From: DASSBG01 sp035699085
GTDB taxonomy: Bacteria > Pseudomonadota > Gammaproteobacteria > Xanthomonadales > Rhodanobacteraceae
Assembly (NCBI GenBank): GCA_035699085.1
Contig: DASSBG010000015.1
Span: forward strand, 1-64,000
Reading direction: 5' to 3'
Length of the DNA: 64,000 bases
How positions within the stretch are numbered: position 1 is the stretch's first letter; each line of letters begins with the position of its first letter. The translations under genes were made by a program, and so were the position numbers. Below, one piece after another: positions 61,783 to 64,000 of this stretch. Under the pieces are notes generated by a model. That model did not search any database. It was given only the letters and a program-made list of their open reading frames with translations, and was not told where the DNA came from.

Positions 61783-61830
61783 GGTCTGCCCTTCGGGCCA
61801 TTCGCTGCGCGAATGTTCGCTCCGGCATCC
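61783..61830 (-). repeat. Right copy of the 48-bp inverted repeat flanking lpxL
   Basis: Reverse complement of 60525-60572 with two mismatches. On the minus strand it can be read as MPERTFAQRMARRAD, but this is repeat DNA rather than a gene. Confidence 0.8.
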
Positions 61831-61905
61831 GTGCCTGCGGCGAGCCCGGCAGATCGGCGCGCGGCCGTATGCCGGGTAGTTCAGCGCCGCTTGATCCAAG
61901 CTCGT

Positions 61906-62068
61906 CGGGTCCCGGGTCCCGGGTCCCGAGTCCCGAGTCCCGAGTCCCGAGTCCCGAGTCCCGAGTCCCGAGTCCCGAGTCCCGGGTCCCGGGTCCAGAG
62001 TCCCGGCTCCCGGCTCCCGAGTCCCGGCTCCCGGCTCCCGAGTCCCGAGTACCCGGGTCCCGAGTCCA
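61906..62068 (+). repeat. Heptamer array (GTCCCGA type), about 23 units
   Basis: A 7-bp unit tandem array with successive blocks of GTCCCGG, GTCCCGA and CTCCCGG variants. It ends 11 bp before the TATGCT hexamer upstream of dtd, so the place where a -35 would lie is within the array. Confidence 0.9.
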
Positions 62069-62121
62069 GCGGCATAAGCTATGCTGCGCCCCGTGCTTCC
62101 AGGTGCCCGTCCAGCCGACCC

Positions 62122-62574
62122 ATGATCGCCTTGATCCAGCGTGTTGGCCATGCGCGCGTGACCGTCGCGGGCGCCGAGGTCGGAGCGATCGGGGCCGGCC
62201 TGCTGGCGCTGGTGGCGGTCGAGCCGGACGATGGCCCGCGCCAGACCGAACGCATGCTGGATCGCCTGCTGGGCTACCGCGTCTTTGCCGACGCCGAGGG
62301 CCGCATGAACCGCTCGTTGGCCGACACCCGCGGCGGCCTGCTGCTGGTGCCCCAATTCACCCTGGCTGCCGACACCGCCAAGGGCATGCGCCCCAGCTTC
62401 GCCCGCGCCGCCGAGCCGGCCGCGGCCAGGGGCGGTTTCGAGGCGCTGGTGGCGCTCGCCCGGTCCCGGCATGCCCCGGTTGCGAGCGGCCGCTTCGGTA
62501 CCCATATGAAGGTGGAGCTGGAAAATGACGGGCCGGTCACGTTCTGGCTGACGGCGCGGCAAAATGGCGCCTGA
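62122..62574 (+). CDS. dtd: D-aminoacyl-tRNA deacylase
   Basis: DTD hydrolyses D-aminoacyl- and glycyl-tRNA-Ala, clearing mischarged tRNA. The 150-residue product starts MIALIQRVGHARVTV, with LGYRVFADAEGRMNRSL, VPQFTLAADTAKGMRPSF (catalytic Thr loop) and the Gly-cisPro motif ENDGPVTF. Length and motifs are normal. It lies just upstream of rpoD. Confidence 0.95.
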   Translation: MIALIQRVGHARVTVAGAEVGAIGAGLLALVAVEPDDGPRQTERMLDRLLGYRVFADAEGRMNRSLADTRGGLLLVPQFTLAADTAKGMRPSFARAAEPAAARGGFEALVALARSRHAPVASGRFGTHMKVELENDGPVTFWLTARQNGA

Positions 62575-62612
62575 ATTGCGCCTTGATACTGGCTACAAAA
62601 TCACCACTTTGC

Positions 62613-62618
62613 TATACT
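62613..62618 (+). promoter_or_regulatory. Candidate -10 (TATACT) for rpoD
   Basis: TATACT 30 bp before the rpoD ATG. TTGATA at 62583-62588 is too far (24 bp) for a standard pair; TGGCTA at 62590-62595 has the right 17-bp spacing but is weak. Confidence 0.5.
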
Positions 62619-62647
62619 GAACGGTTCTGATTCGGCGCACTTAATCC

Positions 62648-64000
<1,353 letters not shown>

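Larger units (their letters stand above)
61652..62121. other. 470-bp lpxL-dtd spacer made of repeats
   Basis: Holds GGGAATC heptamers (61650-61672), the right inverted-repeat copy (61783-61830), a heptamer array of about 23 units (61906-62068), and a TATGCT candidate -10 for dtd at 62080. No gene is supported. Confidence 0.65.

Noticed and set aside
61783..61830. Small gene reading MPERTFAQRMARRAD
   Set aside because: The same peptide arises from the inverted copy at 60525; this is repeat DNA without a ribosome site.
61906..62068. CRISPR-like array
   Set aside because: The unit is 7 bp and contiguous with no spacers; it is a simple tandem repeat.

Overview
The window reads as a chromosomal segment of a high-G+C gammaproteobacterium of the order Xanthomonadales (Lysobacteraceae or Rhodanobacteraceae). 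The reasons are the gene order tsaC-topA-dprA-lysM / def-fmt-rsmB-DUF4390-ntrY-(ntrX), the xanthomonadin/aryl-polyene-type ligase, hemJ, erpA-nudC, bfd-bfr, the dtd and rpoD genes at the right edge, and many short intergenic palindromes and heptamer repeats of the sort common in this group. Species cannot be fixed from sequence reading alone.

Layout. (1) 1-430: repeat-rich spacer. 430-9601 (minus): recC-recB-recD with 4-bp stop/start overlaps. (2) 10211-10573: small orphan pilin-like secreted protein. (3) 10759-23312 (plus): a tightly overlapping chemosensory operon, CheW / CheR-TPR / CheW / CHASE3-type MCP / CheA-REC hybrid / CheB / a 1105-residue REC-GAF-PAS-GAF-GGDEF-EAL protein / PAS histidine kinase / stand-alone receiver. 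The gene set resembles Pseudomonas Wsp, but the output has a ruined GGDEF site and an intact EAL site, so it should remove rather than make c-di-GMP. A convergent GGDEF-EAL-REC gene (23616-25550) faces it. (4) 25813-34288: SRAP protein, MFS carrier, elongator tRNA-Met with a clear promoter, an N-terminally short S41 peptidase of low G+C (a probable acquired islet), rppH, bfd, bfr, a catalytically dead REC/GGDEF/EAL protein of FimX type, and hemJ. (5) 34386-47008: DUF6776 gene, bactofilin, erpA, nudC; then on the minus strand ampE-like, purD, XanA2-like ligase, tsaC, topA, dprA and a LysM protein. (6) 47252-60212 (plus): def, fmt, rsmB, DUF4390 lipoprotein, ntrY, then five envelope genes (ArnT-like, TagB/TagF-like, TagD-like, WaaE-like, ArnT-like) standing between ntrY and ntrX. 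(7) 60213-64000: a duplicated ntrX 3' end, an LpxL-like acyltransferase flanked by inverted repeats, a heptamer array, dtd, and rpoD running off the edge.

Main points for a second look. First, the Wsp-like array with a phosphodiesterase output. Second, a CDP-glycerol/teichoic-acid-type cassette in a Gram-negative, lodged between the two halves of the NtrYX two-component system, whose regulator lacks the GAFTGA loop. Third, repeat elements that have entered genes: a 25-bp piece of a palindromic element encodes nine residues of RecD, six heptamers form a loop of Fmt, and repeat DNA supplies the stop codons of recD and nudC.

No insertion sequence, prophage, CRISPR array or rRNA was found. Product calls rest on recognised motifs and gene order; no database search was possible.
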